Assembly: GCF_009831455.1 (NCBI RefSeq)
Contig: NZ_WOWO01000003.1
Coordinates: forward strand, 558,001 to 622,000
Source: Salinirussus salinus
GTDB taxonomy: Archaea; Halobacteriota; Halobacteria; Halobacteriales; Haloarculaceae
Direction of reading: 5' to 3'
DNA: 64,000 nt
Below, piece after piece: positions 8,387 to 17,195 of the stretch. Under the pieces are notes generated by a model that was not told the origin of the DNA, did not search any database, and worked only from the letters and a program-made list of their open reading frames with translations. The position numbers and the translations under genes were made by a program. The stretch's first letter is position 1; each line of letters starts with the position of its first letter.

Positions 8387-9508
8387 TCAGTTCCCGACGA
8401 CGCGACGGGCCCACGCGTCCGTCCACTCGTCGACGTTGCCCTGCAGCTGGTCGTAGGTGAACGTGACTGCCTCCGGGGGTTCCTTGGCCAGCTCCGAGAA
8501 CGTCTCGCCGAGCTGTGCGTCCGTGACCGCCGGAAACTGGACGTTCCGCTCGGCGACCTGCCCCTGGTGGTCGGGCTGGAGGACGAAGTCCATGAACAGC
8601 CGCGCCAGCGCGGGCTGGTCGGTGTCGGCGAAGCGGGCCATCGTCTCGGGGTTGGCGTACCCCTCTCCTTCGATGAACCCGACCTGGTGGCGCGTCAGGT
8701 CCGCGTCGGCGCCGTAGAACACCTGGTCGGTCGAGTAGGAGACCACCATCGGCGCCTCCTCGTTCATGTAGGCGTTGTAGGCCGGCTGCCAGTCGTCGAG
8801 GATGGTGACGCCGTTCTCGACCAGCGAGTCCCAGTAGTCGAGGTAGCCGTCCTCACCCTTGGCGTCGATCGTCCACAGCAGGAAGGCCTGTCCCGGGTCG
8901 GACTGCTGGGCGTTCTGGGTGATGAGCGCGTCCTCGTAGGCGGGTTCGAGCAGGTCGTCGAAGGTCTCGGGGGCCTCGATGGCGCTCTCGTCGTAGACCA
9001 GGCTGATGTAGCCCGTGTCGTAGGGAACGGCTCGCCCCTCGGGGTCGATCTCGAGGTCAGGCTTGATCGTGTCGGCCCGGTCGAGGTGGTCCCGGCTGTG
9101 CATGAACAGCGCGTCATCGAGCCGTTCGTCCGCGCGAACCAGGTCGTCCGTGTTGACTCCGACGTACAGGTCCGCGTCGATCGGCGCACCCGACTGCTTG
9201 CGCTGGATGTACTGGTTGACGCCGTTCGACGGCGTGGTGAACTCGACGGTGACGCCGGGGTACTCGTCCTCGAACGCCGACTTCAGGTAGGTGCCGGCGG
9301 TACCCTCTCCGGTGAACGAGTCGTAGGTCGCGACCCGGAGCGTGCCGCTGGGTGTCCCGTCGATGGTCTCCCGCGGCGTGCGCGTGGCCCCGCCGGTGGT
9401 CTCCTCCGGTGGAGGTGTGGTCCCGTCGCCGGTCGGTGTCGCTGCACAGCCTGCGAGCGCAGCAAGCGACCCCGCACCCGCTGCCCTCAGGAAGGTTCGT
9501 CGCCTCAT
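8387..9508 (-). CDS. Thiamine-type ABC substrate-binding lipoprotein
   Basis: The extracellular solute-binding component, 373 residues. The N-terminus 'RRRTFLRAAGAGSLAALAGC' is a twin-arginine signal with a lipobox (Leu-Ala-Gly-Cys), so the protein is probably exported folded and lipid-anchored. A Thr/Pro/Gly-rich linker follows. The mature part starts 'LRVATYDSFTGEGTAGTYL', close to ThiB/SfuA-type binding proteins. 'DADLYVGVNTDDLVRA', 'VPYDTGYISLVYD' and 'YSTDQVFY' are family-like stretches. The start at 9508 places the Arg pair at residues 2-4. It is the first gene of the transporter operon. The substrate is inferred as thiamine or a thiamine phosphate. Confidence 0.85.
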   Translation of the reverse strand: MRRRTFLRAAGAGSLAALAGCAATPTGDGTTPPPEETTGGATRTPRETIDGTPSGTLRVATYDSFTGEGTAGTYLKSAFEDEYPGVTVEFTTPSNGVNQYIQRKQSGAPIDADLYVGVNTDDLVRADERLDDALFMHSRDHLDRADTIKPDLEIDPEGRAVPYDTGYISLVYDESAIEAPETFDDLLEPAYEDALITQNAQQSDPGQAFLLWTIDAKGEDGYLDYWDSLVENGVTILDDWQPAYNAYMNEEAPMVVSYSTDQVFYGADADLTRHQVGFIEGEGYANPETMARFADTDQPALARLFMDFVLQPDHQGQVAERNVQFPAVTDAQLGETFSELAKEPPEAVTFTYDQLQGNVDEWTDAWARRVVGN

Positions 9509-9659
9509 CACTCGGTGGTCACACTGAGTGGTAATAAGGGACTCGCAACAGGGACGACACTGGCCGGACTGTGGCCGGGTCGGGGCCGGGCACACCGGCG
9601 TCGTCGCTCCCCGGTCGGACGGTGGCGCGGGAGAGTCACCGTGGCCCGTCGGCGAAACA

Positions 9660-9668
9660 TTTATATAG
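9660..9668 (+). promoter_or_regulatory. TATA box of the 9695 gene
   Basis: TTTATATAG, a strong archaeal TATA element, ends 26 bases before the ATG at 9695. Confidence 0.7.
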
Positions 9669-9694
9669 AACCACAATCAATCAAGATAGTACCG

Positions 9695-9907
9695 ATGTCG
9701 ACCGATACCGACTCCCTGCGTGACCTGTACCTCGACGTGACCGGCGAGGAAGGGGTGACGGAGACCCAGGAGGAGGAGCCCTCCCACGACCCCATCGAGA
9801 GCCCCGAGACGGCCATGGCGGAGGTCTCGGACGTCGTCCGGCGCGACGGACTCGACGACGCCGTCGCGGGCGCCGAAACTGGCGCGAGCGCCAGCGCCGA
9901 CAGCTAG
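9695..9907 (+). CDS. Small acidic protein, unknown function
   Basis: A 70-residue, very acidic, Ser/Glu/Asp-rich protein (MSTDTDSLRDLYLDVTGEEG at the start) without hydrophobic segments or cysteines. The N-terminal 'LRDLYLDVTGEE' could form a short helix; the rest looks disordered. I do not recognise the family. The strong TATA box at 9660 and correct leaderless spacing argue that it is a real gene even though it is short. It lies between the divergent thiamine transporter operon and the acyl-CoA ligase. Confidence 0.7.
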   Translation: MSTDTDSLRDLYLDVTGEEGVTETQEEEPSHDPIESPETAMAEVSDVVRRDGLDDAVAGAETGASASADS

Positions 9908-9999
9908 CGGTCCGGCTTCCCGTACCCGTCCGAGCCGTCCCCGGGTTGACTGTCAATAACAGGCATAATTTTTTGTGAGAGAGTCTCGCATAGAGTTCC

Positions 10000-11658
10000 A
10001 TGGAGTACTACGACGGTCAACCGCTCTCGCACATGGGGGACCTGCCGGCGATGGCGGCAGACAGGTACGGGGAGAAGACGGTGGTCACGTTCCGGGGTGA
10101 GGAGACGAGCTTCGCGGAGCTCGACGCGGCCGCCGACCGGGTGGCGAACCTGCTGGTCGAGGCGGGCGTCGAGCCCGGCGAGCGGGTTGGACTGTTCATC
10201 CCGACGACGGACTGGTTCCCGAAGGTGTACTTCGGCGCGATGCGGGCCGGTGCTATCCCGGTCCCGCTGAACCTCCGGATGGACCCCGAGACGCTCGGCT
10301 TCGTCGTCGAGGACGCCGACATGGACGTCCTCTTCGGCTCGGTGTGGCTGGCCGACGAGGCCCAGGAACTGGCGGCGGCCACGGGCATCGAGACGGCGTA
10401 CATCCCCGGCGTCTCCGGCGAAGGTGTCGTCGATTACGCCGAGGCTATCGCGGACGTCGACGACAGTTTCGACCGCGAGGCGGCGGGTGTCGACCGCGCT
10501 TTCGACGATGTCGCCGTCCAGCCCTACACCAGCGGCACCACGGGCCGGCCGAAGGGCGTCGAACTGACCCACCAGAACCTCCTGTCGACCATCGAGGCCC
10601 TGGACAAGGGCGGGCTGTCGGTCGACCCCGAGGACACCTTCCTGGTCGTCCTTCCGCTGTTCCACATCTACGGGCTGAACGGGATGATGGGAACCTGCCT
10701 CTACAGCGGCGCCGAGATGGTCTTTCACGCCGAGCCCGACGCCGAAGCGATGCTCGAGGACTTCGGCGAGCAGGAGGTCACCTTCTTCGCGGGCGTCCCG
10801 GCCCTGTTCACGGAGCTGTTCCGGGAGTACCGCGAGAACGAGGACGACTACGACGTCTCCTCGCTGGAGTACACCTTCTGTGGGGCCGCGCCGCTGGCGG
10901 ACTCCACGAGGCGGGCGATCATGGACGCCTGGGACGTGCCGATGACGGAGGGGTGGGGGATGACCGAGACCGCCCCCGCGGGCACCATCGAGCCCGGTCA
11001 CGGCGTCAAGAAGGCCGCCGGCAGCGTCGGACCGACACTCGATGGCGTCGAGATCAAGCTGGTCGACCCCGCGACCGGGGAGACCAGGGTGACGACCGAC
11101 CAGCTCGAACCGGTCCCCGACGAGGACATCGACTTCGAAGACGAGGACGCCGTCACCGGTGAGATCGCCATTCGCGGCCCCAACGTCTTCGAGGGCTACT
11201 ACAACCGCCCCGAGAAGACCCGCGAGGTCTTCGACGACGAGGGCTACTTCCACACCAAGGATATCGCCCGGGTCGACGAGGACGGCTACTTCTGGATCGT
11301 CGACCGGGCCGACGACATGATCATCGCTGGCGGGGAGAACATCTACCCCGCCGAGGTCGAGGACGCTCTCTACGAGCACCCCGCGGTCGCCGAGGCGGCG
11401 GTCGTCGCCGCCCCCCACGAGGTCAAGGGGGAGGCGCCGGTCGCCTACGTCGTCCTGGAAGAGGGCGCGGAGGTCTCCGAGCGCGAACTCCGGGAGTTCT
11501 CGCTGGATCATGTCGCCACCTACGCCCACCCCCGGCGGGTCTTCTTCGTCGACGAACTCCCCCGCAGCGCCACCCAGAAGGTCCAGCGCTACAAGCTCGA
11601 GGACGACATCGAGGAGCGGCTTGGCGGCCCCCTGGAGTCCACCGACGAGGAGTTCTGA
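10000..11658 (+). CDS. Acyl-CoA synthetase (long-chain fatty-acid/AMP-dependent CoA ligase)
   Basis: A 552-residue adenylate-forming enzyme that activates a carboxylic acid to its CoA thioester through an acyl-AMP. Landmarks in order are the P-loop 'YTSGTTGRPKGVELTH', 'LPLFHIYGLNG', the adenine-contact motif 'EGWGMTETAP', the hinge region 'DGYFWIVDRADDMIIAGGEN', and the C-terminal 'PRSATQKVQRYKL' with the catalytic Lys. The predicted length is normal. It is followed 229 bases later by a carboxyltransferase gene on the same strand, which suggests activation and then carboxylation of the same acyl-CoA. The chain length of the substrate cannot be told. Confidence 0.92.
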   Translation: MEYYDGQPLSHMGDLPAMAADRYGEKTVVTFRGEETSFAELDAAADRVANLLVEAGVEPGERVGLFIPTTDWFPKVYFGAMRAGAIPVPLNLRMDPETLGFVVEDADMDVLFGSVWLADEAQELAAATGIETAYIPGVSGEGVVDYAEAIADVDDSFDREAAGVDRAFDDVAVQPYTSGTTGRPKGVELTHQNLLSTIEALDKGGLSVDPEDTFLVVLPLFHIYGLNGMMGTCLYSGAEMVFHAEPDAEAMLEDFGEQEVTFFAGVPALFTELFREYRENEDDYDVSSLEYTFCGAAPLADSTRRAIMDAWDVPMTEGWGMTETAPAGTIEPGHGVKKAAGSVGPTLDGVEIKLVDPATGETRVTTDQLEPVPDEDIDFEDEDAVTGEIAIRGPNVFEGYYNRPEKTREVFDDEGYFHTKDIARVDEDGYFWIVDRADDMIIAGGENIYPAEVEDALYEHPAVAEAAVVAAPHEVKGEAPVAYVVLEEGAEVSERELREFSLDHVATYAHPRRVFFVDELPRSATQKVQRYKLEDDIEERLGGPLESTDEEF

Positions 11659-11733
11659 CGGCCCGCGACCCCGTGCGGGGACCCACCTGGTGGACCTGTG
11701 ACGGGACGCGGACCCCACGCGCCGAAACTGTGA

Positions 11734-11748
11734 GGGTGTGTGACACCC
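11734..11748. promoter_or_regulatory. Inverted repeat upstream of the carboxyltransferase gene
   Basis: A perfect inverted repeat, GGGTGT-GTG-ACACCC, about 140 bases before the next start codon, in the only spacer between the CoA ligase and carboxyltransferase genes. It could be an operator. No matching copy was noticed at the other CoA genes. Confidence 0.4.
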
Positions 11749-11887
11749 ACACATTGAAGACCGCCAGGGCGCATCACCGCACCGTGCACACAGAACGTTC
11801 CCTGACCGTGACTGCGGACCGCTCCCGGACTGAACCCGCCGCGGGCCGGCGCGGGGCCTCGACCCCGGCCGCGAGGTGGTGACGGCC

Positions 11888-13585
11888 GTGGAGATCCGCG
11901 TCGACACGGCCCCCGACGAGGAGACGGCCCGCGTCATCGCCACGGCGGTCGCCGAACACCTCGGTCGGCCGGTCGAGGTGGTCCCGGCAGAGGGTGGGCG
12001 GGTCGCGGCCGACGACGGCGAGTGGGAGGACGCCGGCGCGGTCGTCACCGACCGCGAGGACCGCCTCCGCGAGGAGGTCGCCGAGATCCTGGAGGGCGGC
12101 CCCGAACGGGGCCACGAGAAGGTCGAACAGCTCGGCAAGCTGTTCGTCCGCGACCGCCTGGACCTGGTCTTCGACGAGATCACCTACGAGGACGGCACCT
12201 TCGCCCGCCACGACGGCGAGGACCTGGCCGCCGACGGACTCATCACTGGCGTCGGCCGCATCGACGGCCGCCAGGTCTTCTTCTCGGCCAACGACTACAC
12301 CGTCAAGGCCGGCTCGCTGGGACAGATGGGCGTCGAGAAGGAGATCCGCCTGGCCGAGCGCGCCGCCGAGGCCGGCGCGCCGATCCTCCGGCTGATCGAC
12401 TCCACGGGCGCCCGGCTGGACGCCGACGAGCGCGGCGAGGGGAGCACGCACATGGACCGCTACCGCGGCGGCCGGATGTTCTTCAACCAGTGTATCCACT
12501 CCGGCCAGGTTCCTCAGGTCGGCGTGCTCTACGGCCCGGACATCGCCGGCTCCGCCTACACACCCGTCTTCTGTGACTTCCTGGTGATGGTCGAGGAGAT
12601 CTCCGGGATGGCGATCGCCTCCCCCCGGATCGTCAACGCGATGACCGGCGAGGACGTCGACATGCAGGAGCTCGGCGGCCCCGAAGTGCACGCCCGCCAC
12701 TCCGGCAGTGCCGACCTCGTGGTGCCCGACGAGGAGGCCGCCGCCGACGCCGTCCGGGACCTGCTGACCTACCTGCCACAGAACTACGCCGCCGACCTGC
12801 CGGCCAGCGAGCCCGCCGCGCCACAGGCCAACCCCAAAGGGCTCGACGCCGTCATCCCCGAGGAACCCAACGCGGCCTACGACGTCCACGAGGTCATCGC
12901 CCGCGTGGTCGACAGCGACTCGTTTTTCGAACTCAAACCGCGGTTCGGGCCGGAGATCGTCACCGGGTTTGCACACATGGGCGGCCAGCCGGTGGGCGTG
13001 GTGGCGAACCAGCCCGAGGAGAAAAGCGGCGCCATCTTCCCCGACTCCGCGGAGAAGGCCGCCGAGTTCGTCTGGGTCTGTGACGCGTACGGCCTGCCCC
13101 TGATATACCTCTGTGACACGCCGGGGTTCATGGTCGGCTCGAAAGTCGAACGCCAGGGCATCCTCCAGCGCGGCCGGAAGTTCATTTACGCCACCTCCAA
13201 CGCCCAGGTGCCGAAGTTCTGTGTCATCACCCGGAAGGCCTACGGCGCGGGGATCTACGCGATGTGCGGCCCGGCCTTTGGCGCCGACGCCACGCTCGCG
13301 CTCCCTTCCGCGGAGATCTCGGTGATGGGCCCGGACGCTGCAGTCCACGCCCTCTTCGGCGGACAGATGGCCGAGATGGACCCCGAGGAGCGGGCGGCCT
13401 TCGTCGAGGAGGTGAAAGCGGAGTTCGACGAGCGCATCGACATCCGCAAGCAGGCCGCCCGGATGCAGGTCGACGAACTCCTCCCCGCGGGGGACCTCCG
13501 CGAGCAGCTGCTCCACCGGCTCGACGCCTTCGCGGACAAGCGCCGGACCGAACGGGACCGCCACCACGGCACCATCCTGTTCTGA
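11888..13585 (+). CDS. Acyl-CoA carboxylase, carboxyltransferase (beta) subunit with N-terminal extension
   Basis: Transfers carboxyl from biotin to an acyl-CoA such as propionyl-, acetyl- or methylcrotonyl-CoA. The crotonase-type N-lobe shows 'GSLGQMGVEKEIRLAERA' and 'VPQVGVLYGPDIAGSAY'. The C-lobe shows 'GAIFPDSAEKAAEFVWVC' and 'AYGAGIYAMCGPAFGAD'. At 565 residues it is longer than the usual 510-530. The extra part is an N-terminal segment ('EIRVDTAPDEETARVIATAV', residues 2-21) that looks like a small accessory-subunit sequence. GTG at 11888 was chosen because GAGGTGGT lies about 7 bases ahead and matches the archaeal anti-Shine-Dalgarno; GTG codons at 11876 and 11879 are alternatives. No biotin carboxylase gene is in the window. 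Confidence 0.9.
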   Translation: MEIRVDTAPDEETARVIATAVAEHLGRPVEVVPAEGGRVAADDGEWEDAGAVVTDREDRLREEVAEILEGGPERGHEKVEQLGKLFVRDRLDLVFDEITYEDGTFARHDGEDLAADGLITGVGRIDGRQVFFSANDYTVKAGSLGQMGVEKEIRLAERAAEAGAPILRLIDSTGARLDADERGEGSTHMDRYRGGRMFFNQCIHSGQVPQVGVLYGPDIAGSAYTPVFCDFLVMVEEISGMAIASPRIVNAMTGEDVDMQELGGPEVHARHSGSADLVVPDEEAAADAVRDLLTYLPQNYAADLPASEPAAPQANPKGLDAVIPEEPNAAYDVHEVIARVVDSDSFFELKPRFGPEIVTGFAHMGGQPVGVVANQPEEKSGAIFPDSAEKAAEFVWVCDAYGLPLIYLCDTPGFMVGSKVERQGILQRGRKFIYATSNAQVPKFCVITRKAYGAGIYAMCGPAFGADATLALPSAEISVMGPDAAVHALFGGQMAEMDPEERAAFVEEVKAEFDERIDIRKQAARMQVDELLPAGDLREQLLHRLDAFADKRRTERDRHHGTILF

Positions 13586-13628
13586 GCGACCCGTGGGTCC
13601 GTGAGGACGGACCCACGCTCGCAGCGGG

Positions 13629-15206
13629 TCACCGGAGGTCGACGCCCGGGGACGGCAGCGACACCTCCCGGCCCGCCAGCCACCGGTCGCCGGCGTGGTA
13701 GACCGTCGCGGCCGTCAGCCCCCAGAGCGCGTGTGCGGCAAGCGAGCCCGGCGGCAGGTTCGGCAGCGGGGCACCGACCCCGACCAGCCGGAGCCAGACG
13801 GGCATCACGACCCCGGCGGCGAGTACCCACAGCCCGAGCCCGAACACGACCCCCACGGCGACCCGGTCGAGAGGGGCGGTCGTGTACGACCGTGGGGCCG
13901 CGGAGACCACCCCGACGTACCCGAGCGCGAAGACGACGCTGTGAAAGAGGTGGGTGACCCAGCCCACGGTGGGATTCTGGATCCCGTACAGCGCCCCGAT
14001 CACCGGGATCAGTCCGCCAGCTGCACTCAGGACGACCCCCATCACGACGCCCGCGGCGAGGCCGGCGGCGACGGTCACCCCGAGCCGTCCGCCGGCGATC
14101 TCCGGTGCGGTGACCCGCGACGCCGGCTCGTCGGCGCCGGCGTCGGGGTCGGCACGCGGGAGGGTGACCGCGACCGTCGAGCCACCCTCGTCGACGTCGA
14201 CCCGGACCCCGCCGTCGGCGCTCTCGACCAGCAGGCGCACGATGTTGAGCCCGAAGCCGGTCGTCGGGTCGTCGAACTCGGCGATCTCCCCGTCGGCGAG
14301 CAGCGTCCGCTGGTCGGCGGGCAGGCCGGGGCCGTCGTCGCGGACGGTGACGGTCGCGGACTGGCGGGTCGCCGTCACCGACACCTCGACCGTCGGCGGG
14401 TCGCCGTCGCTGTACCTGACGGCGTTGTCGACGAGGTGGCGGAACACCTCCGAGAGCTGTGTGTGGCCCTGGACGGCGACGTCCTCGTCGGTTCCGTCGA
14501 CGCGGCAGTCGGCCTCGGGATGTGCCGACCGGACCGTCTCGACGGCGCGGTCGACCGACGCCTGGAGGTCACACGTCCGCAGGCTCACGTCCGACCCCTC
14601 GCCCGTGTGCGAGAGGTACTTCACGTCCTCGATGAGTTCGACGACCCGCTCGCCCTGTTCCCCGATGGTCTCGACGGAGTCGTCGTGGTACCGCTCGCGC
14701 AGCAGCGCCGTGTGGCTGGTGATGGCGGTGGCGGCGTTGATCACCTGGTCGCGCAACAGCCGGTTGAGGACGGTGAGCCGGTTCGCACGCTGTCGCAGCG
14801 TCTCCCGCTGGCGGCGGGTTCGCGCCGCGTAGACGCCCGTGAGCGTCCCGCCGACCGCACCCCCGATGAGGAAGTTCGAGAAGTACGTCTCCGAGCGCAG
14901 CGCGTCGACGGTCATCGGCGTCGCGGGGTCCGACCCCAGTACCGTCAACACGACCAGCGCCCCCATCGCGCCGGTCCCCAGCAGCGACCAGCGGACGACC
15001 GTCCGCACCGATGCGGGGTCGTAGGCCCCGACGGTCAGGACGACACCGTACGCACTCAGCGAGAGGCCGAGCACCAGCGGCACCAGCCCGGAGAACAGGA
15101 ACACCATGGGGTCGTCCATGGCGGCGAAGGCGATGGTGAAACGGGTGAGCAGGAAGCCCATCGCCGCGAGCACGAGCCCGCTGTAGGCAACCCGGCTCGA
15201 ACTCAT
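13629..15206 (-). CDS. Sensor histidine kinase-like membrane protein without the canonical His
   Basis: A 525-residue protein with three parts. The N-terminal third has about four membrane helices (within residues 8-130). The middle is a kinase core with N-box 'HLVDNAVRYSDG' (257-268), G1 'DDGPGLP' (290-296) and G2 'TGFGLNIVRLL' (316-326). The C-terminal part has about four more helices (375-510). Haloarchaeal kinases of this type carry 'LLRHDxLN' at the phospho-acceptor site; here residues 150-157 read 'LLRDQVIN', with Asp153 in place of His. The ATP-binding residues look intact. It may act as an ATP sensor or in a heterodimer. No response regulator is adjacent. ATG at 15206. Confidence 0.85.
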   Translation of the reverse strand: MSSSRVAYSGLVLAAMGFLLTRFTIAFAAMDDPMVFLFSGLVPLVLGLSLSAYGVVLTVGAYDPASVRTVVRWSLLGTGAMGALVVLTVLGSDPATPMTVDALRSETYFSNFLIGGAVGGTLTGVYAARTRRQRETLRQRANRLTVLNRLLRDQVINAATAITSHTALLRERYHDDSVETIGEQGERVVELIEDVKYLSHTGEGSDVSLRTCDLQASVDRAVETVRSAHPEADCRVDGTDEDVAVQGHTQLSEVFRHLVDNAVRYSDGDPPTVEVSVTATRQSATVTVRDDGPGLPADQRTLLADGEIAEFDDPTTGFGLNIVRLLVESADGGVRVDVDEGGSTVAVTLPRADPDAGADEPASRVTAPEIAGGRLGVTVAAGLAAGVVMGVVLSAAGGLIPVIGALYGIQNPTVGWVTHLFHSVVFALGYVGVVSAAPRSYTTAPLDRVAVGVVFGLGLWVLAAGVVMPVWLRLVGVGAPLPNLPPGSLAAHALWGLTAATVYHAGDRWLAGREVSLPSPGVDLR

Positions 15207-15418
15207 CCTCCCACCCTCGACTCACCCGCTCCCCGCCGGCGCTCCCGTGCCTGCACACCGACTCCCGTCGACGACCGGCCAGCTTCCGGCTCGGCTGGCC
15301 GCGACCGCGGCGCGTGAACTGTCCACACCCGTGAGGATCCGCCCCTCGTCGACAAAAAACGTGTGTCAGTGTGCCGGCCGTCAACCCGGACGTTCCCCGC
15401 TCCCGGGGTGCATTTGTC

Positions 15419-16207
15419 TCACGCGCCCTCGTGTGACTCGCCGTCCTCACGCGAGGCAGCTCTGTCGTCAGGGATGCCCTCGCCGCCACGTCCCTCGCCG
15501 GCGGCGAACCGCTCGGCGCCCGCTTCGGCGGTCTCCAGCGCCCGGCGGCCGTGCCAGGCCTCGACTTTCAGTCCCTGTGCGAGCTCCTGGCCCAGCCCGT
15601 CGTAGACGGCGGCGCGGTCGGTCCGGACGGTCCGCTGTGGGAACCCCGCGATGGTCTTCCCCAGCTCGATTGCTGCCGAGAGCGCCTCGCCGTCCCCGAC
15701 CACGCGGTTGGCCAGCCCCCACTCCTTCGCTTCGGGAGTCTCGACCGGACGGCCGGTGAGGATCATGTCCAGCGCCCGCCCCTGGCCGACGATGCGGGGG
15801 AGGCGCTGGGTCCCCCCGTCGACCAGCGGGACGCCGAACCGGCGCTCGAAGCAACCGAAGACGACCGACTCGCCCGCGACCCGGAGGTCACACCACAGCG
15901 CCATCTCCAGCCCGCCGGCCACGCAGTGCCCCTCGACGGCGGCGATGGTGGGTTTCGAGACCTCCATCCGGGAGAAGCCCAGCCACCCCTCGTCGCGGTC
16001 CTCTAGGTCCATCTTTTTGAGGTCGGCGCCCGCCGAGAAGACCTCCTCGTCGCCGGTGAGGACACCCACCGCCGCGTCGTCGTCCCCGTCGAAACGCTCC
16101 CAGGCCTCCTGGAGTGCCAGCGCTGTCTCGTTGTCGATGGCGTTCTTTGCCTCCGGGCGGTCGATGCCGATGACGGCCACGGGTCCGTCGCGGTCGTAGG
16201 TGACCAT
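15419..16207 (-). CDS. Enoyl-CoA hydratase/isomerase family protein
   Basis: A 262-residue crotonase-fold enzyme expected to hydrate or isomerise an enoyl-CoA. The first oxyanion-hole segment is 'VFSAGADLKKMD' and the second is 'AAVEGHCVAGGLEMALWCDL'. The active-site stretch 'RRFGVPLVDGGTQRLPRIVG' follows; the Glu/Asp pair of classic hydratases is not clearly preserved, so isomerase or another crotonase activity is possible. The start at 16207 ('MVTYDRDGPVAVIGIDRP') matches the family; the frame extends further upstream but with shadow sequence. The C-terminal 30 residues are an acidic, charged tail. It stands 64 bases from the downstream end of the neighbouring MBL hydrolase. Confidence 0.9.
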   Translation of the reverse strand: MVTYDRDGPVAVIGIDRPEAKNAIDNETALALQEAWERFDGDDDAAVGVLTGDEEVFSAGADLKKMDLEDRDEGWLGFSRMEVSKPTIAAVEGHCVAGGLEMALWCDLRVAGESVVFGCFERRFGVPLVDGGTQRLPRIVGQGRALDMILTGRPVETPEAKEWGLANRVVGDGEALSAAIELGKTIAGFPQRTVRTDRAAVYDGLGQELAQGLKVEAWHGRRALETAEAGAERFAAGEGRGGEGIPDDRAASREDGESHEGA

Positions 16208-16271
16208 GCCGGCGGGCTTCGGAGGGCTCTCACATTGGCGTTCGGGTGAGCGTCGCGGTGGACCGGACCCG

Positions 16272-17072
16272 CTACGGCAGCCCGCCCTGCAGCCGCTCGA
16301 AGTCCTCCGAGGCGTGGCCACAGAAGACGTCGGCGCCGGTTCGCCGCTGGAGTTCCTGCACCCGCCGCAGGCTCTCGCGCCAGTGGTGTTTGCTCCAGAG
16401 CAGCCCGCCGCCCATCGGGATCCCCTTGTCGTAGTTCGCGCGCTCGTCGGCCTGGTCGCCGATGAACAGCGCCGTCCCGTAGCCGTCGACGTCCACGCGC
16501 ATTCCCATCAGCCCCGGCGTGTGGCCGGGCAGGTGGAGGAACTCGACCCCCTCGAAGTGTGTCTCGTCGCCGTGGACCACCCGCCAGTTCAGGTCGTGGT
16601 CGAAGTCCTTGAGGACGTAGCCGGCCGACCCCTCGTCGGTCTTCGCGGAGTAGTAGGCGTACTTGAGTTCCTCCTCGTGGACGTAGACCGGGACGTCGGT
16701 GCCGGCAAACCGGTGGAGGCTGCCCGCGTGGTCGAGGTGGAGGTGTGACTGGACGACGCAGTCGACGTCCTCGAGGGCGTACCCAGCGTCGTCGAGCGCG
16801 GTCGGGAGGTCCCGCTCGTCGGCGTCGGCGTGCTCGAAGGCGTCGTAGAGGGCCGGGGGCCAGTGGCCGGCGCCGGCCTCGGGATGGGAGCCGGTGTCCC
16901 AGAGTATCGTCGCCTCGGGGTGGTCGACGACGAGATTGTACACTTTCCCCGCGATGCGCTCGGCCTCGGGGTTCGGCTCCGAGGCGGTGGCGACGGTGGC
17001 GTGCTCGATGGCGTAGTTCTCGTCGAGGTGGATGGTGCCCCTGTCGACGGGCGTGACGGTGGCGTCGACCAT
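16272..17072 (-). CDS. N-acyl-homoserine-lactonase-like MBL-fold hydrolase
   Basis: A 266-residue metallo-beta-lactamase-fold protein close to the AhlD/AiiA lactonase group. Two-metal ligands are visible: 'SHLHLDHAG' (HxHxDH), 'LPGHTPGLMG', 'FIGDQADER' and the late 'FCGHASEDF'. The N-terminal 'VYNLVVDHPEATILWDTG' is typical. Lactonase activity on signalling lactones is possible but is often over-called in this family. Its setting between enoyl-CoA hydratase and an MFS gene does not identify a substrate. The start at 17072 is the first Met ahead of the conserved region. Confidence 0.82.
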   Translation of the reverse strand: MVDATVTPVDRGTIHLDENYAIEHATVATASEPNPEAERIAGKVYNLVVDHPEATILWDTGSHPEAGAGHWPPALYDAFEHADADERDLPTALDDAGYALEDVDCVVQSHLHLDHAGSLHRFAGTDVPVYVHEEELKYAYYSAKTDEGSAGYVLKDFDHDLNWRVVHGDETHFEGVEFLHLPGHTPGLMGMRVDVDGYGTALFIGDQADERANYDKGIPMGGGLLWSKHHWRESLRRVQELQRRTGADVFCGHASEDFERLQGGLP

Positions 17073-17195
17073 GCGGGCTCGAGCGCCGGACAGCCGATAA
17101 ATCACCCGCCGGCGCGAGCGGGCCCGCCGGGCCGTCACGGTCGGAGACGCCCGCGGGACCGGGATTTATGGGGCGTGGTGACGAACCCCAGGGGG

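Noticed and set aside
9509-9694. A TPP riboswitch ahead of the thiamine transporter
   Set aside because: I could not find the conserved CUGAGA and ACCUGAU-like core on the minus strand of this spacer, and control by a protein such as ThiR is more usual in archaea.
9904-12183. A 759-codon open frame on the minus strand
   Set aside because: It lies opposite the acyl-CoA ligase and carboxyltransferase genes, has Val/Gly/Asp-rich shadow composition typical of antisense frames in GC-rich DNA, and shows no domain.
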